Of a stretch of 64,000 bases of DNA, positions 11,501 through 24,601 are shown in pieces (position 1 is the stretch's first letter; the number at the start of each line of letters is the position of its first letter). The position numbers were made by a program, and so were the translations under genes. Source of the DNA: Strigamia acuminata (taxonomy: Eukaryota; Arthropoda; Chilopoda; Geophilomorpha; Linotaeniidae); NCBI GenBank assembly GCA_949358305.1, contig OX442315.1, positions 25,198,427 to 25,262,426 of the forward strand, given 5' to 3'. A model generated the notes under the pieces. It made no database searches. It was not told where the DNA came from and saw only the letters and a program-made list of their open reading frames with translations.

Positions 11501-14500
11501 AAAATGCGATAAGACATCAGAAAATCCTACTTCTATTACTATAGAAGAGCTCAGTTTGCCTTATCTCCTGGCTTCTACGACTCACGTTGTGTGTATTAAA
11601 AACTTTTCCCTTAAAAAGAAAAAAGAAAAAAAAAGTTAGATCCGGTTTTTAATACGAATCACGTGTTTATGCGGTAAATTGCTCGAACTTGTTACAGAGA
11701 AGATTCTTGTTGTTATTTGACGCACAAACCAATTGCAATTCCTAGAACAGCCTTTCGGTTTGGGACCTAAAACTCAGTGAAGCATTACACCCTAATCAAG
11801 AATGGATGCAACGGACACCTGCTGGTGATATACCTGCACTTCCGGCGTTTTGTAACTCTCTTATTACCGTGTGGTGGAAGATCCGCCCCTGCATTACACT
11901 TTGCCTCACGTTCTTTGTCTTTCATTCCTTCTTTTTACTCCTATTGCCAAACATCCATTACTTCATGCAATTTCGAAACGACTGTCAATAAACATTGCAT
12001 ATAAAGGGAAAAAAAACTACTTTCTACACAAAGCAGGAAGTTAACTAGTGTGAAATTGCATCAAACCTCTAATAAATGGTAATGCGGTGAAATTGTTATT
12101 GAAAAAAATAAAATAAAATGTTTATTTTCACTTCAGTGTATTCGAAAATAGAAATAAAAATAGAAAATATTATCTGTCAAATGCAGTTACATGCCTTTCC
12201 GGAATTTAATATTGTTCTATTATATTTATATCATCTTTTTTTTTATATATTTCCACGAAATGAATACCTAACATCATTATTTAATGAAAATCAATAGATA
12301 GATCAAAATCAACCTTGATCCTCCCACTCATTGTTATCTCAATAATGATTACAATTTTGGTACAAATTGAACATTTTCACATTTCTTTTGTTCAGCGGCG
12401 AAAATCTCACAAAAGCCCTGCGTATCTCAATTTATTTAATTAAAAAAAAAATGAAAAAGTGAAAAAAATGAAAAAATAAAAAATCCTATATCATATCAAA
12501 CCAACAAGCCAAAGCAACCCCATTTTTGCTTCACTGCACAGATTTAAAACGAAAACCAAAAAACAACAACAACCAGCAAACCTGATGCCATAAGTGATAC
12601 ATCACACCACTAATTGAAACGTCATCTGCAACAGATCATCCATTAAGCGAAACAATTTATCCATCACACAATAAACCTAAAATTACCCACCACTTTTTAT
12701 CGTTTTAAACCGTGCAAACCTTCCAAAACAATTCAAAAAAACCTTTTCAAAAATTAATTTCATTTTTGTTTACAATTTTTCCTTCATATTTAATACGGTC
12801 AGTTTAACCGTTTTTTAAAAAACTTTCAAAATTGATGACGGATGACTTGAAAAACCCGATCCCTTCTCTCCTATAGCACCAGTTTTCGAGTTACACCTGT
12901 CACAAGCCTCATGGGAAGTATTACGAATAGAGATCGCAAGCAAGCAACCAGCTGCTGCCCAATTTCGCCCAGTAACGTTCACAGTTTTATTCACGCTGTC
13001 CTCGACTACAAGGTCTGATTTAAACACCTAAAGGACCAACTTTCTTACCAAACCAACTAAGTAATCAAAATGGTTTAGCCCGAGTTCGGACAAACAAAAT
13101 TGCAGTCTCAAAAACAAAAAAAAATAGCCAGACTCGCCATTTGTTTTCTTAGTGCTTCAATATTGCCAATAAATGCATTCAACCTGCGTCTTCTCTAAAG
13201 TGGATAAATACTTCACCTTTTGTACCTGCTTGATTTAACGTTCATTGCGTCAGTACTTTTATATTACATACTCGTCTCCCGTAACTCAAGTATGTCAAAA
13301 TTAATGACGTAATTTCCTTTCCAGTGGTAGTGTGTGCCACCCGTCTTACAGTCTTAAGTTATCTAAGTTAGCCAAGCAAAGTGCCTCGTTTTGGTAGTCA
13401 AATACCCAAAAGAACATTCGTTAAAAAAAACTACTTCTCCTTTTACAAATTGAACTGTTACAAGTTGACCAAACATCTGATTCCTAAGAGGAATTTATTT
13501 TGCTGGACCAACTCATTTAGTTGCATTACAATTTACAACCAATAGGCGCTCTTCTCCACTCGAGGAACCGACCATGAACGAGTGGGCAGTAAATCCCAAT
13601 TGCCTTTTGTCAAAAAAGTCACTTCAATACGCATTATTGAGAACACGACCAACTTTTGCGTCTTTAAAGCAGAATGTAGTTTGACTTTCCACAAATTGAA
13701 CGCACCTAACGCGTCTGGTCGAAATTTAGTCACCACATCACCACAACAAATATTGCACGTTTTATATTTGCGCATAATTTGAATAGATGTTAAATTGCAC
13801 ATAACTAGGTCTAAACTGATTTGCGATTACAGCCAGCGTTAAATATTCATGACGATCACAACTATCCTTTCGAGACCTCCCAACAGGCTTCGTGCAATTT
13901 TCACTTTAAATTCACAAAAGGCCGCGCCGCATTCACAAATCCATTAAACTTACCTTTTAAATGGCTACTTACTCATCCATTTAAACAAAACCCAAGCCGG
14001 AAGTGATAAACTCTCGCTCTTCGTCGCTACCTGAACATTTTATTTCCACCCTGTTTTTATTTTCCTTTCATAAACTGCCGGATTTCGTCATCATCAAACA
14101 AATTCCAACAAATATCGCCAAAACCCTGCCGAGTTTACATTAAAAAACGAAAATAAAAAAAAAATTAAGTGTGCGGATTTCGGAAACAACACTTTCCTTT
14201 GTGATACATTCAGTGTCAACACCGCATGCGGAATACTAAATATTCAGTCAGGTCAGAGGCGATTGTCTTGGACATGCGCAATTCCTTTTTTACAATGCAC
14301 TTCATGGCTCAAAGCCAAATATAAATTCCAAATAACTCTGAAATAACCCCGACTGAACATTCAAATTTATAACGGACGAAAAGAAATAGAAAAATTAGTT
14401 ACTTTTATATCCTCCAAAGATGTTTCAATCCAGTTCACGTCTGTGTATAACGTTTAATTCTTTATTAGTCACATTAAATAAACATTTCAACACTGGCATT

Positions 14501-17500
14501 TCCTTATAAATATAAATACCGGCTTATTTTATCGCCTTTTTCCCACAAAATTCCAAAAAGCACCTAAAAGAAGAATGGAAAATCAGGTCACACCATCATC
14601 TTGACCAGACCCGCGTTTCTCCCTCCTTTTGCAGTCATAGTGGGTACACACATTTTATTTCCTGGAAATTAGAAAACGAATCGAGTCTCGTTTTCGAATC
14701 GATAATGACCGTTAATTTTTCAAATTTTATGATAAAATTGCAGTCCAATTTTCTCCTTTTCAATGCTCCGAAATTAAACTCAATTACACAAACATTCCAT
14801 CGTTTTCTGTCCCGAATAAAAAGTGTTACACACCGGAAACCAAAAATCAATAAAATAACAATTTTTCATCAAATTGCAATCCCAACATGTGCATAAACAA
14901 GAAGAACGATTCAAACTCAAACGAGAAAATTTAAAACGAAAACAACTCGAACTCATGGCGGAACTAAGAGATAAACAATCATTTGGCACTTAATGGCCTC
15001 ATCAAAATAACGTTTTCTTTTGCATTAATGACACTTGTCCCCCCAGCTGTGACGAACGATGTCCGCCACCCTTTGCTACAATTTCGTTAATTGCTGATCT
15101 CCCAAAGTGAAGTGCTGTCACGTGCACACCCTCAAATTAAAACTCATCATCTTTTAGAAAACAATTCAATTAAAAAATAAACAAATCCAACGCTTAATTA
15201 ATTTGCACACACACAGCGTTATGAATCGGACTCGTCCTTTCTCTAATCTCCCATAAACAAGTCAAATTATTCCCATTCGAGCCCCGCGCATGCGCAACTC
15301 GACAATTCCTCGTGTATATTCATCCCGAACCGCACGAATAAAACAAGAAAACCACTCATTTAACTAAAAGTCGATAGCCAAGCGTTTTCTCAATGAAGGA
15401 GACGCACCAGATACCAGATATCTTCCACTAGACCTTGTATTTCACCTTTTATTTTATACCTTATAGATACAAGAGCTCATTTTTCATCCCGTATCCCTTA
15501 TCTCGCTCGGCTCAAGGCATACAGTTGTATCGATATAAAATGATTGATTACACTTGCCCATCATTGTCGGTAATGAGTGGCATAAATGCTGCCACCCTCA
15601 CAGTTAAACTATTAGAAACACCAGCTGGATTCCACTTTTATCATTTACAAAATTCGCAGCTATTTTTCCTATTTATTTATTTTTATTATCATCATCATTT
15701 TTTTCCGTTTTAAAATCGAGTAAATTTATAAAAATGTTATTTAATAGAGAAAAAAAAGGAATAAAAATTGGAGCGGGTGTTCAAACGCAGCTAAAAACAA
15801 ACCCAAACTGAATACAAAATAAACCCGTTTCGTAAAATTAAAAAAATTTAATTTTAAATAAAAATTGTTTTCTCTATTTAGGATTTAGCTAAAGGTTTGA
15901 AAATACGTGCGCTGAAATGTCAAATATTAAACGAGTTTCTGCATTGCGTTTCTCGTAATTAAGTCGTGCAAATTAATCACACCTTTTCCCCCGCTCCTTT
16001 GACGGCGACTAATTGTACAAAAACAACAAGAAATGTCCAAACTTTTGCATCTTTCCAACAAAAACCAACATTTTCCATCTCGAAACAACTAGTAAATCAA
16101 ATAATTTAAGCTTATAACCCTGGATTAAGTCAAGTGCTCCTTCAATAGTTAATTACAGCAGATTGCGGTTACTTTTTTTTTTAATTTAAAATTTCATATT
16201 TCAAATTTATGTCCTAGACTCGTGCAAAAACTCGATTGCAATTTATCAATTTATCGAGTAACTAATTAATTCATGTGTAGCTGGTTTGTTGTTTTAGTGG
16301 ACAATTACAAATGCATTACGAGATTAAGTGAGGGACAATAAAATGCCAATTCCAAACATAAATAAATGATTTCTTTCCTCGACCAGACTTGTACGGCACG
16401 AGCAAATACAATTTCGCTCTTTTGTATGCAAATGACCGCGCCGACGTCACAACAGTTAAAATTTAATTCTTAAAATTTGGCAAAGGTTCAAGATTCCAAT
16501 CTTGTAAGCGTAAACCAAGAGTACCCAGAGATAAAATTAAGGTCACTAATCCCATTTTATTATATTAAAGTTGAAAATCTCACTTTTAAAATTTTTTTTT
16601 ATCATTTTTTTTTTTTAAATTAAAATCTTTTACACAACGGGTTTTATTTATTTTGCTTAGCTGCGCGCTGTTCTATATTTAGACGTGTTTACATAAGGAA
16701 CAAGAAAGGAGGAGAGGAAAAAAAATGTTTTTAGTAATTGAATTAGAATATTTATCATAATTGAAATATCACATTAGCTTGAGAAAACGATGGCGAGCTC
16801 GATTACAATAACATTTATCCCTAGTTGACCTTAAACAAATTGAAATTTAAAGAAATAATTTTATATAGAAATTAGCAACTTTATTAAGAGATTACCATCA
16901 TCCTATCAATTTAATTATATCTCACACCCAAGGCAACCAACTTCTAGCCAATCCCGCTTATGTTTATTCACAAACTTTAGAATTTTTATTTTTACTTTAA
17001 ATACTTTTAAAATGGTAAATATTTAAGCAAAACCTCAATTGAAAGAGACTCCACTTAACAGATTTGCTGATTTTACAAATTTTTATCGATTAACTAAGAA
17101 AAGGGAATAAGTAATGAACTCGGTAAAGACAAAAAACTGCTGTTTTTTATACTATTAAAACTGTAATTTAAAATAAAATTATAAAAACATCTTTTAACAT
17201 ATTTTAAAATTAAATAAATAAACAAACAAACAAACACACACAGCACAACATTGCACCATCTGTTGCAAGATGTAATAAAACATATTTTTTCCTGTATGTT
17301 TCTGTTTAACAATTCACTAAATAAATACAAAAACTTTTTGCATAATTCACACATCACTTGATAAATGTATACAAAGTTGCAACATTTAACTCGACTTCAT
17401 TACAACAACACAACGTGTCCTATAATAGAGTAGAAGTGAAAAATCACGTGTGCACCACAAATTACCAGCAAAAGTTAGTGAATTTTGACAAAAACAAAAG

Positions 17501-17548
17501 AAGGCAACCGGTATCCCGTTTCCAAAAGCAATTTCTCAGCTCTTACCT

Positions 17549-17988
17549 TCCAAATCGACAACTTTGCCCGCTTTTTTGAGTGCCCTCACCGCCTCGTCGT
17601 GAGTGGCTTCCCTTAAATCTTCCCCGTTCACCGACAAAATAGCATCTCCAACGTACAATTGTTCCGTCTGGTCCGCGGCCATGCCTTTGAATATTTTGCT
17701 TATAAGGATGGGCATTTTGTTTTCTCTTCCACCTTTGATACTGATGCCCAACCCGTTATTATCCGACTTCAAAACTCTTACTGTTCGCTTTTGGTTCGCT
17801 ATACTCTCGGGAATATCGTGATTTTCGTGCGTAGAATCTGTCAATCCATTAATTGGTCCGTTATTTTCAAAGTTATCTTCGAGACTGATGTTTAGAAAAT
17901 CATCTTCCAAAGTTACCAGCACTTTATACCATTGCTGCCGAGCAAAAACTTCGAGCAAACCTGAACGACCGTATCCGACAATCGCCAT
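17549..17988 (-). CDS. Syntrophin, first coding exon (gene continues left)
   Basis: Syntrophins are adaptor proteins of the dystrophin complex at the cell membrane; their PDZ domain binds channels and signalling proteins. The exon encodes the start of the split PH domain ([18 protein letters not shown]) and then most of a PDZ domain, with the carboxylate-binding loop in [14 protein letters not shown] and later [19 protein letters not shown], which is diagnostic for the family. The ATG at 17986-17988 was chosen because it places the usual short leader before the PH domain; an upstream in-frame ATG at 18063 would add 25 residues of no family likeness. The exon ends after VDLEG with a GTAAG donor at about 17548, breaking the PDZ domain before its last strand. 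The remaining exons were not found. It is divergent from HAUS4. Alpha or beta class cannot be assigned. Confidence 0.85.
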
Positions 17989-18346
17989 CTTGCTTCCACA
18001 ACTTGCTGCTATGCCGGCGAGTGGCGAATCACGTGACTGCTCGCTGACAAAAAAATACATCAATTTTTTCTTGAATGTACTTATTTACACGCCGCTACGG
18101 TATAAATTTCAAACATTTCCCAAAGGTGGTAACATTAAAAACATTTTTCACAAACTTATGCTTATTTTTATTTTGATTGTTGTTATTTTATTGACGAGTT
18201 ACACGGTTGAAACGTCAAATAATCAGGAAATGAAAGTTTGAGCAATCTCCGATAGAGGACCCACAAAACAACAACAAATTTGCCCGCCAAACGCCAAATA
18301 CAACCTAAAATACGGATAACGTTTTACAACTGTCGTTTACCTAGCC
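17989..18346. promoter_or_regulatory. Shared upstream region of syntrophin and HAUS4
   Basis: Only 358 bases separate the two divergent start codons, so both promoters must lie here or overlap the neighbouring transcript, unless untranslated first exons lie further out. No clear TATA box was recognised. Confidence 0.4.
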
Positions 18347-19929
18347 ATGGCTTCTCCTTATACATCAAATTCGAAGGAGGTTGGCAGACATTGTAAGTTT
18401 AGTTTGGTAAAAATGGAGAAAATGTTAATTAACTTTAGTATTTTTTTCTTCTAGTGAAATTGAGCCTTCCATTTGTCATTCCAACTTCTGTTATTGAAGA
18501 AAGTCCTCAATTTTCCGATTTATTCTCGCAATTGGCTCGAGCAATTAGTCCGTCTGGGTGTTCGCTTAAACTTGAAAAAGAGTTTGAAAAGGTTGTTAAG
18601 TATTAAAAGAGATATTTAGCAAAATAAGGAAAATGACGTTTGATTAAATTTGTAGGCCAAAGTGGATCTGCGATTTAAAAAAGCATACTTTTTGAAGAAT
18701 TCAATATTATATCAGGAAATGGAAAACTTAACAAACGAACACAACACTGTTACTAACGATCAATTCACTGAATCTGAAATCCAGGTAAATGTTTAAAAGT
18801 TTAAAAACAAAAAAAAAAATTAAAACTTGATTAATGTTTATATTTATTAGGTGTTAGAACAAACAAATCAACTGTTACCATTAATTGACGTGGTAGGATG
18901 CCTCGAAAAGATGACGAAAACTCAACCTGTCCCAACTTCTCCTCGTGACGTAGAATGTCTTGGAAATATGTCTAAATCTCAGCCTATTTTAGAATTCACT
19001 CAGGAAGCAGTAGAAACACTGAATCCACAGGTTAAACCGATGTTTGGAATAAGTAATCAATTTTATTTCATCGCTTAATTACAGCCAGATGCTAATTTTG
19101 TAAAGCAACTTGTGAATATGACGAAAAACAAAATCGGCGAACGTTGCGCTACATTGCTGAATTTCTACCAAATGGATGATGAACACGGTTCCACACAGAT
19201 CTCCAAGTTGTTTATCATTATATTTTATTTTGTTTTCAATGTAGATCCGAGAGATATTGCCGAGTTACCTGCAAAATTGGTAGCAGATTTGGAAAAAGTA
19301 GAAAACTTATCGCAAAATTTCAAACTCCAACAAGTAAATAGAGAATGGCAATTCACTCAGTACGAAAAAGTAATAATTATTATTTAATTGCTCCTACAAA
19401 ATATAATTTCAATTTATTTTTATTCTTAACAGGCCATTACGACGTCCATTGATATTTTACAAGAATTACTTACAAAATTTCGGCTTAGCGGTTCATCCAA
19501 TCTGGTTAAAAAGCTGGCGCAATATTTGTGCCTCAAAGGAAAAGCACTTGCATCAAAACTGGAGTAAAATTTATTGCGCTTTGTAGCTAAAAATTCATTA
19601 AATTTCGTACAAATGGTTTCAGATTGTTACAAATGGAAATTTTGTGCGATACGTATACCAGCGAAAGTGTGCCTGCATTGGAAATAATTAGGTACAAACA
19701 AATACTTTTAACAAAAAAAAAAAGTATATTTTATTTTATTTTAAATTTCTTTTTCAGTGGAAACTTAAAAGAAACATTTATTGAAAAAGAGAAAACTTTA
19801 ACCAGCCTAACACACATTTTAAACACTTATCGCTCGCTGGGTGACGATTTCGATAAGTTGTTAGTCGAATACAACGGTTTAAAGGACACAATGGAAAATA
19901 AGAAGTGGGCATTAAATAAACTCAAATGA
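18347..19929 (+). CDS. HAUS4: HAUS augmin-like complex subunit 4
   Basis: HAUS4 is one of the eight subunits of augmin, which binds spindle microtubules and recruits gamma-tubulin to start new branches. Nine exons are inferred: 18347-18392, 18455-18591, 18656-18784, 18851-19030, 19085-19187, 19245-19369, 19433-19563, 19623-19691 and 19758-19929. They give 363 residues, the same length as I recall for the human protein. The strongest match is the C-terminus, with CDTYTSESV, then LNTYRSLGDDFDKLLVEY and ENKKWAL. The second exon could instead end at 18594 (one more codon). The 57-base intron at 19188-19244 is a multiple of three without a stop, so a simple translation runs through it. The end is convergent with RPRD1, 175 bases away. 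Assignment rests on remembered family sequence. Confidence 0.88.
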
Positions 19930-20104
19930 AAATAACATCCGTCGTCGGGAAAATAGCTTTGAAAAGATCAAACTGTCTATTTCCATCTGCTTTGAATTAA
20001 TCACACCATAGACGTCTAAATGCTAATTAATTATAATCTCACAAAAAAAAAGAAACAATAATTCCTTCCAGATATAGTGCTAAAACATCTAAGTTGGAAA
20101 TTTG

Positions 20105-21749
20105 TCAGTGTTGTGATTCGCCTAAATTGAACAAATCACCAGCTGAAGGCAACGGAGCCAAGCCACCCGTCACGTCCGGCAGTAACGTCAAGTCGGGAAG
20201 ATTCTGAATGTGCGATTTCAATTCTCCGCGAACTTGATTCACTTTTTGAAGCTTAGATTTGAATTCCTGAAAATATAAACTGCAATCAGACATTCACGCA
20301 AGAAAAATTGAAGAAAAAAATAATTTGTTTTTGATTTCGTTCCAAAAACCCACCAAAAACAGTGTAATTTGTTAAAATAAATAAATAAGCGATAAAAATA
20401 TGAATTTTATAATTGATATATTAAGATACAATTTAATACAATGAGTCAATGTAACAATTTGGTTTTATTCCTTTTTTTTTGGTGGATTTGATTTGATTAT
20501 ATTAGCAATTACTCCTAATTTGGCTTCAGTTTGCCCTAGAACCGCCTTTTGTCCCTGAATAAAATCTGTCAGCATGCGTGCAACTTGTTTCCGATCGTCT
20601 AATTCAGCCGATAACCTTGAATTATATTCATCCAACAGTGTACATGCTTCGTCCACTTGCTTCGATAGTTTTTCTGCTGCTTCTCTGTCTGTAATTTCAA
20701 TAGAAAAATTAACGAAATCTTGGAATTTAGCTTTAAAACAGTTCAAACCTTGTATCCGTTCTAAAAGGGAGATATCGGAGACTTCTGCAGGAAGACTAGC
20801 AATTTTCTCCCGAACAGCTGCATCGGATGATGCAGAATTTTCAAGTTCTAGTAAAGCTCGGATCAAATCTTCGGGCTTTAAAATACATTTCCATCGTTAG
20901 TAAATCAAGTTTTTAAAAACAAAAAACTTAATTACATCGGGAGGTTCACGAGGTGACACTTGCGGCGGCGTCACTTCTTTCGCTACGATAACGGGCGATT
21001 CAACTTTTAATTTTTTAGCGGATGGTTGTTTACCTACCACAAATAAATAAATACTATTTTAAAACTGTTCAATTCAACTTTTATTATCTTTCCAAACGAA
21101 CTCTTTTTGCTAGAAGTAGAATTAGAATTAGTGGTGCTGAATGATGAACGTATCTCATCAATCAAAGTTGCGTCGTAAACACCTCTTTCTTGCCAGATTA
21201 CCAGAAGACGATTGAGACCAGCTATTGTTTTCTCATCTCCATTACTGCAACAATAAAATTTTGTTTTTATTATTGATCAATCACAAGCGCAAATTCAACC
21301 GAAAATCACGCAAAATAGCGCTTTTAGCGACCATTTATCAACTTACGCGGATTTAACTACATTTTCAAATGCTTTTGCAAGATGATGGCTGAATTCTTTT
21401 GTATATTCTGGCCCTTTGCGTTTACTATTTTGTATTACGTCATTGGCAAGGTACATAAACGTTAGTTTCCGACTTGGTTTTGCTGAAATGATCAAGAAAC
21501 AGAATTAATGTGAAAGAAAAATACAATAGAAATACAGGGTCAAGTTGACTGTCCTCAAATAATGTCATGTCAACGTGAATGTTTCTTCTTTTTTTTACCT
21601 TTAAGCAGATCTTTATGCCAAACTTGAACTATAGTTTTACAGTGTTTTCTGTGATGGATAAGCCATAGCGATAATGTTTGGATACTTTGTTGTGAATTAT
21701 TTAGATCTGCCAACTTCTTTTCTAGTGCGTTTTCGGAAAAACTCGCCAT
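20105..21749 (-). CDS. RPRD1: Regulation of nuclear pre-mRNA domain protein 1 (RPRD1A/B)
   Basis: RPRD1 proteins bind the phosphorylated C-terminal tail of RNA polymerase II through an N-terminal CID domain and recruit a phosphatase; they dimerise by a coiled coil. Seven exons (transcript order): 21599-21749, 21347-21482, 21102-21244, 20936-21033, 20749-20875, 20513-20688 and 20105-20266, giving 330 residues (human RPRD1B is 326 by memory). The CID starts FSENALEKKLADLNNSQQS and contains LTFMYLANDVIQNSKRKG. The C-terminal part has ELKSHIQNLPDLTLLPDV and ends with GGLAPLPSAGDLF, as in vertebrates. The 60-base intron at 20689-20748 keeps the frame open. The third exon's donor is a weak GTTCGT chosen for phase. 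It is divergent from POLR2C with 376 bases between start codons, a pairing of two pol II factors. Confidence 0.93.
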
Positions 21750-22125
21750 TCCAATCCGAATAGAAATTAACGACGAAAAATTGGAATACGAATACACGGC
21801 CGATGGATTCTGTTTACTTCTTCGTCCTACAGCTGGCGCTCCGGCTTAATAAGGACCAATAAGGAGAAGCTAAATGTACATTCGTATTTAATTTTACTTT
21901 ATAATTTTCTTTTACAGCGTCGCATTCTTATAAAAGATTTAAACACTCCTTTGCTATATCGTTTGTTAATTTGGTGTTTTCGCATAATGTAAACGTTGCA
22001 ACTAAAAATTGCGAAAAAAAGTTTCCGTAGAAATTTACGACTAAATTTCTCACAAGACGTCGCCCATTGATAACTCCCATTGTATCACTGCGATAGGTTT
22101 TAGTTTTCTTTAATAACAACTCAAC
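21750..22125. promoter_or_regulatory. Shared upstream region of RPRD1 and POLR2C
   Basis: 376 bases lie between the two divergent start codons. No TATA box or known motif stands out; this is expected for constitutive genes. Confidence 0.4.
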
Positions 22126-23164
22126 ATGCCGTACGCTAATCAACCATCGCTTCATATCAGCGAATTAACAGAAGAAAATGTCAAGTTTTTTGTTGAAGAC
22201 ACCGACCTAAGTGTCGCGAACAGCATTCGACGTGTCTTCATTGCTGAAGTGCCGACAATGGCAATCGATTGGGTTCAATTAGAAGCAAATTCCACCGTTT
22301 TACACGACGAATTCATTGCTCATCGAATGGGTTTGGTCCCTCTCACCAGCGACGATGTTGTTGATAAAATGCAGTATTCAAGGGTAAGTGGTACAAGTAA
22401 CCATTGTCATTTCTAACAAAAATATCTAATGTCATTTTTGATTTTTTTTAGGACTGTAGTTGCGCCGATTTTTGCCAAGAGTGTTCCGTGGAATTTACTT
22501 TGGACGTAAAATGCACCGATGATCAAACTCGTCACGTGACCACCGCGGATTTAAAAAGTAGCGATCCTCGAGTCGTTCCGGTGACTTCGCGACATCGAGA
22601 GGACGAAACCAGTGAATACGGAGAAACTGATGGTTCGTAGCTAAAACTAAACGTTTTTTTTTTTTAAATTTTATTTTAATACTAAAAAATTAATTTATTT
22701 TAAATAGATATTTTAATCGTGAAGTTACGAAAAGGACAAGAACTGAAGTTGCGGGCGTACGCAAAGAAGGGATTTGGAAAAGAACACGCAAAGTGGAACC
22801 CAACGTGCGGAGTGGCGTTTGAATACGATCCAGATAATGCTTTTCGTCATACCACGTTCCCAAAGCCAAAAGAGTGGCCCAAAAGCGAATATTCGGAACT
22901 AGAGGAAGATAGTTGTAAGTTAATCGATTTTATTTTTTTAAATTTTTATTAATATTTATTTATTTTTCTTTTTTCAATTTAGTTGAAGCTCCCTACGTGG
23001 TGGATGGAAAACCAAACAAGTTTTTCTTTAATGTGGAATCCTCAGCTGCTTTACGACCGGAAAATCTCGTTCTCATGGGTTTAAATGTGTTAAAAAGAAA
23101 ACTCAGTGATTTACAGACTCAGCTTACTCATGAGATCCAAAACGACGTGCTGACCATTAGTTAA
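22126..23164 (+). CDS. POLR2C: DNA-directed RNA polymerase II subunit RPB3
   Basis: RPB3 pairs with RPB11 in the assembly platform of RNA polymerase II and is homologous to half of the bacterial alpha dimer. Four exons, 22126-22383, 22452-22632, 22708-22914 and 22983-23164, give 275 residues, the usual length. The start MPYANQPS, the alpha-like motif [14 protein letters not shown] and the core [17 protein letters not shown] are near-invariant in the family. The zinc-binding cysteines are present as C88-S-C90 and C94-Q-E-C97. The end DVLTIS is typical. The stretches [20 protein letters not shown] and FFFNVESS read like arthropod versions as I recall them. The stop is 69 bases from the stop of the convergent AlbA_2 gene, so the 3' ends probably overlap. 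Confidence 0.97.
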
Positions 23165-23233
23165 TTGGTCGATTAATTTCACACAAGCACTGATTATAAA
23201 ATGTGTTTTATTTAAAAATAGAAATTTGAGGAT

Positions 23234-24373
23234 TCAATTTGTACGAGAAAAAATGGATAAATCATTAAACTTTCGTTTTTTTTTAATTTCCTCTTGCAGT
23301 TGTTTCTTCTCTCTCAATAACCTGAAAAAAAAATAAAAACGTTTTGGAACAAATCCATTAAAATATTATTTTGTTTTATTTACTTGTTGGTAATCTCTGC
23401 ACAAAATATTTCCGTTTCGACCACCGAAATCGAATATATTTCTTGTTTGGTATACTGAATTAAAAAAAATAGTGATTAAACACGCACCGAATGCTGAAAA
23501 GAAAAATTCCTACATTATTCACACTGGCCTCGCGTCGAAAATGGCAATTATTCTCCTCGGTTTCAAAGATGGGATAGAAATATTTCATATAATCATACGT
23601 TATGTTCTCCAACGACACAGGCGGAACCGTATATTTCTCTACATGAATTTCCACAACAAACGGTGGGATGATTTTGTTCTACAAACAAAAATAAAGTCAA
23701 TTTACTAAACGATATCGACAACACACAAACTCACATGAGCCATCCTGACTTCACAATCGTAATCGCACCAACACATTTCACAACTGCGCATTAGATGTGG
23801 CCTCGCGTCAAATTCATTTTCATACGAATTCATCAACCTTTTGTTTTCTAAATTTTCTAAGTACGCTTTCAGGTTTGAACCTCTCTTTATCACCGGAACA
23901 AACTTAATTCTATATCTGTCTGAAGGTACTGGTGGATTGTAGCGTGACATTAAATCATGTATATTCAATTCAGTGTGGTCTCTCTGGAAGTCAGTGAGTT
24001 GCATTCCTCTTACAATGCCGTCGTCCGTTATTCCTAAATAGACGCAACCGCCGTCACCGGTGTTCAAAAATGCATTTATAGCTCTGTAGAAAAGAAAAAA
24101 CGAAAGAAATAATTAATAAACTGGAAATAAAAGTCGTTTTATAGAGATAACTAACTTGGAAACACATTGTCGCGACCGTCCATTTCTGGATAAAAACGAT
24201 ATTTGATTCTCAACTTGTTTGGTAATATTCGGTCTAAGGCAGTTGGCCGGCAGCTCTTCCACACATATGCTTCTGTGACCTTTGAACTCATGGTGATAAT
24301 CTTCGTCGAATGTCACCGATTCAAACATATAATAAAAGGGAAAATTCTCGAGCTCAAATTCAATTTCGGACAT
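23234..24373 (-). CDS. Schlafen-type AlbA_2 domain protein
   Basis: Five exons in transcript order, 24156-24373, 23735-24083, 23514-23678, 23384-23454 and 23234-23321, give 296 residues. An AlbA_2 (Schlafen-like) domain is shown by EDYHHEFKGH near residue 25 and NAFLNTGDGGCVYLGITDDG near residue 75. Typical AlbA_2 domains carry an acidic residue before EFK and then NTxGG and GxxDDG, with roles in nucleic-acid binding. A cysteine-rich piece (CEMCWCDYDCE) follows, then a basic coiled coil near the C-terminus (LLREKKQLQEEIKKK). There is no helicase domain, so it is not a long Schlafen. Its role is unknown; SLFNL1-like proteins are the nearest I can name. It is divergent from a coiled-coil gene (228 bases) and convergent with POLR2C. 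Confidence 0.75.
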
Positions 24374-24601
24374 TTTGAAATGGTGCGGTTAAGCGCGGTT
24401 AAGTTGGTCGCCGGTAGCAGAGTCCAAGGCCAAGGCAACTTGAATACTTTGACTCTGCCGGTAGTTTACTGCTAGTGCACTCTTGTGTGAATAAAGGTTA
24501 CTTGTTGCTTAGCAGCGAAACCCTCTCTCCAAAATTGTCTACATTCTAAATACAACTTTGTGAAATTATTTCATGGTTGATGAATGTGAAATTGCTTAGT
24601 T

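Larger units (their letters stand above)
1..17548. other. Gene-poor AT-rich stretch, presumed syntrophin intron 1
   Basis: No exon of a known family is recognisable on either strand across these 17.5 kb. The reading frames present are short, low in complexity and without flanking splice logic. The syntrophin exon at 17549-17988 ends in a clean donor pointing into this stretch, and the next syntrophin exon, which should complete the PDZ domain, is not seen. The simplest reading is therefore one intron longer than 17.5 kb, against 50-70 bases for most other introns here. Poly-A and poly-T runs are common. Individually listed contents are a hAT-like element, a degenerate tandem array, an 18-base palindrome, an inverted repeat and a tRNA-like repeat. 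Regulatory elements or non-coding RNAs could be present but cannot be recognised by reading. Confidence 0.6.

Noticed and set aside
17603-18241. Plus-strand frames across the syntrophin exon
   Set aside because: Shadows of the minus-strand syntrophin coding sequence, which has clear PDZ motifs.
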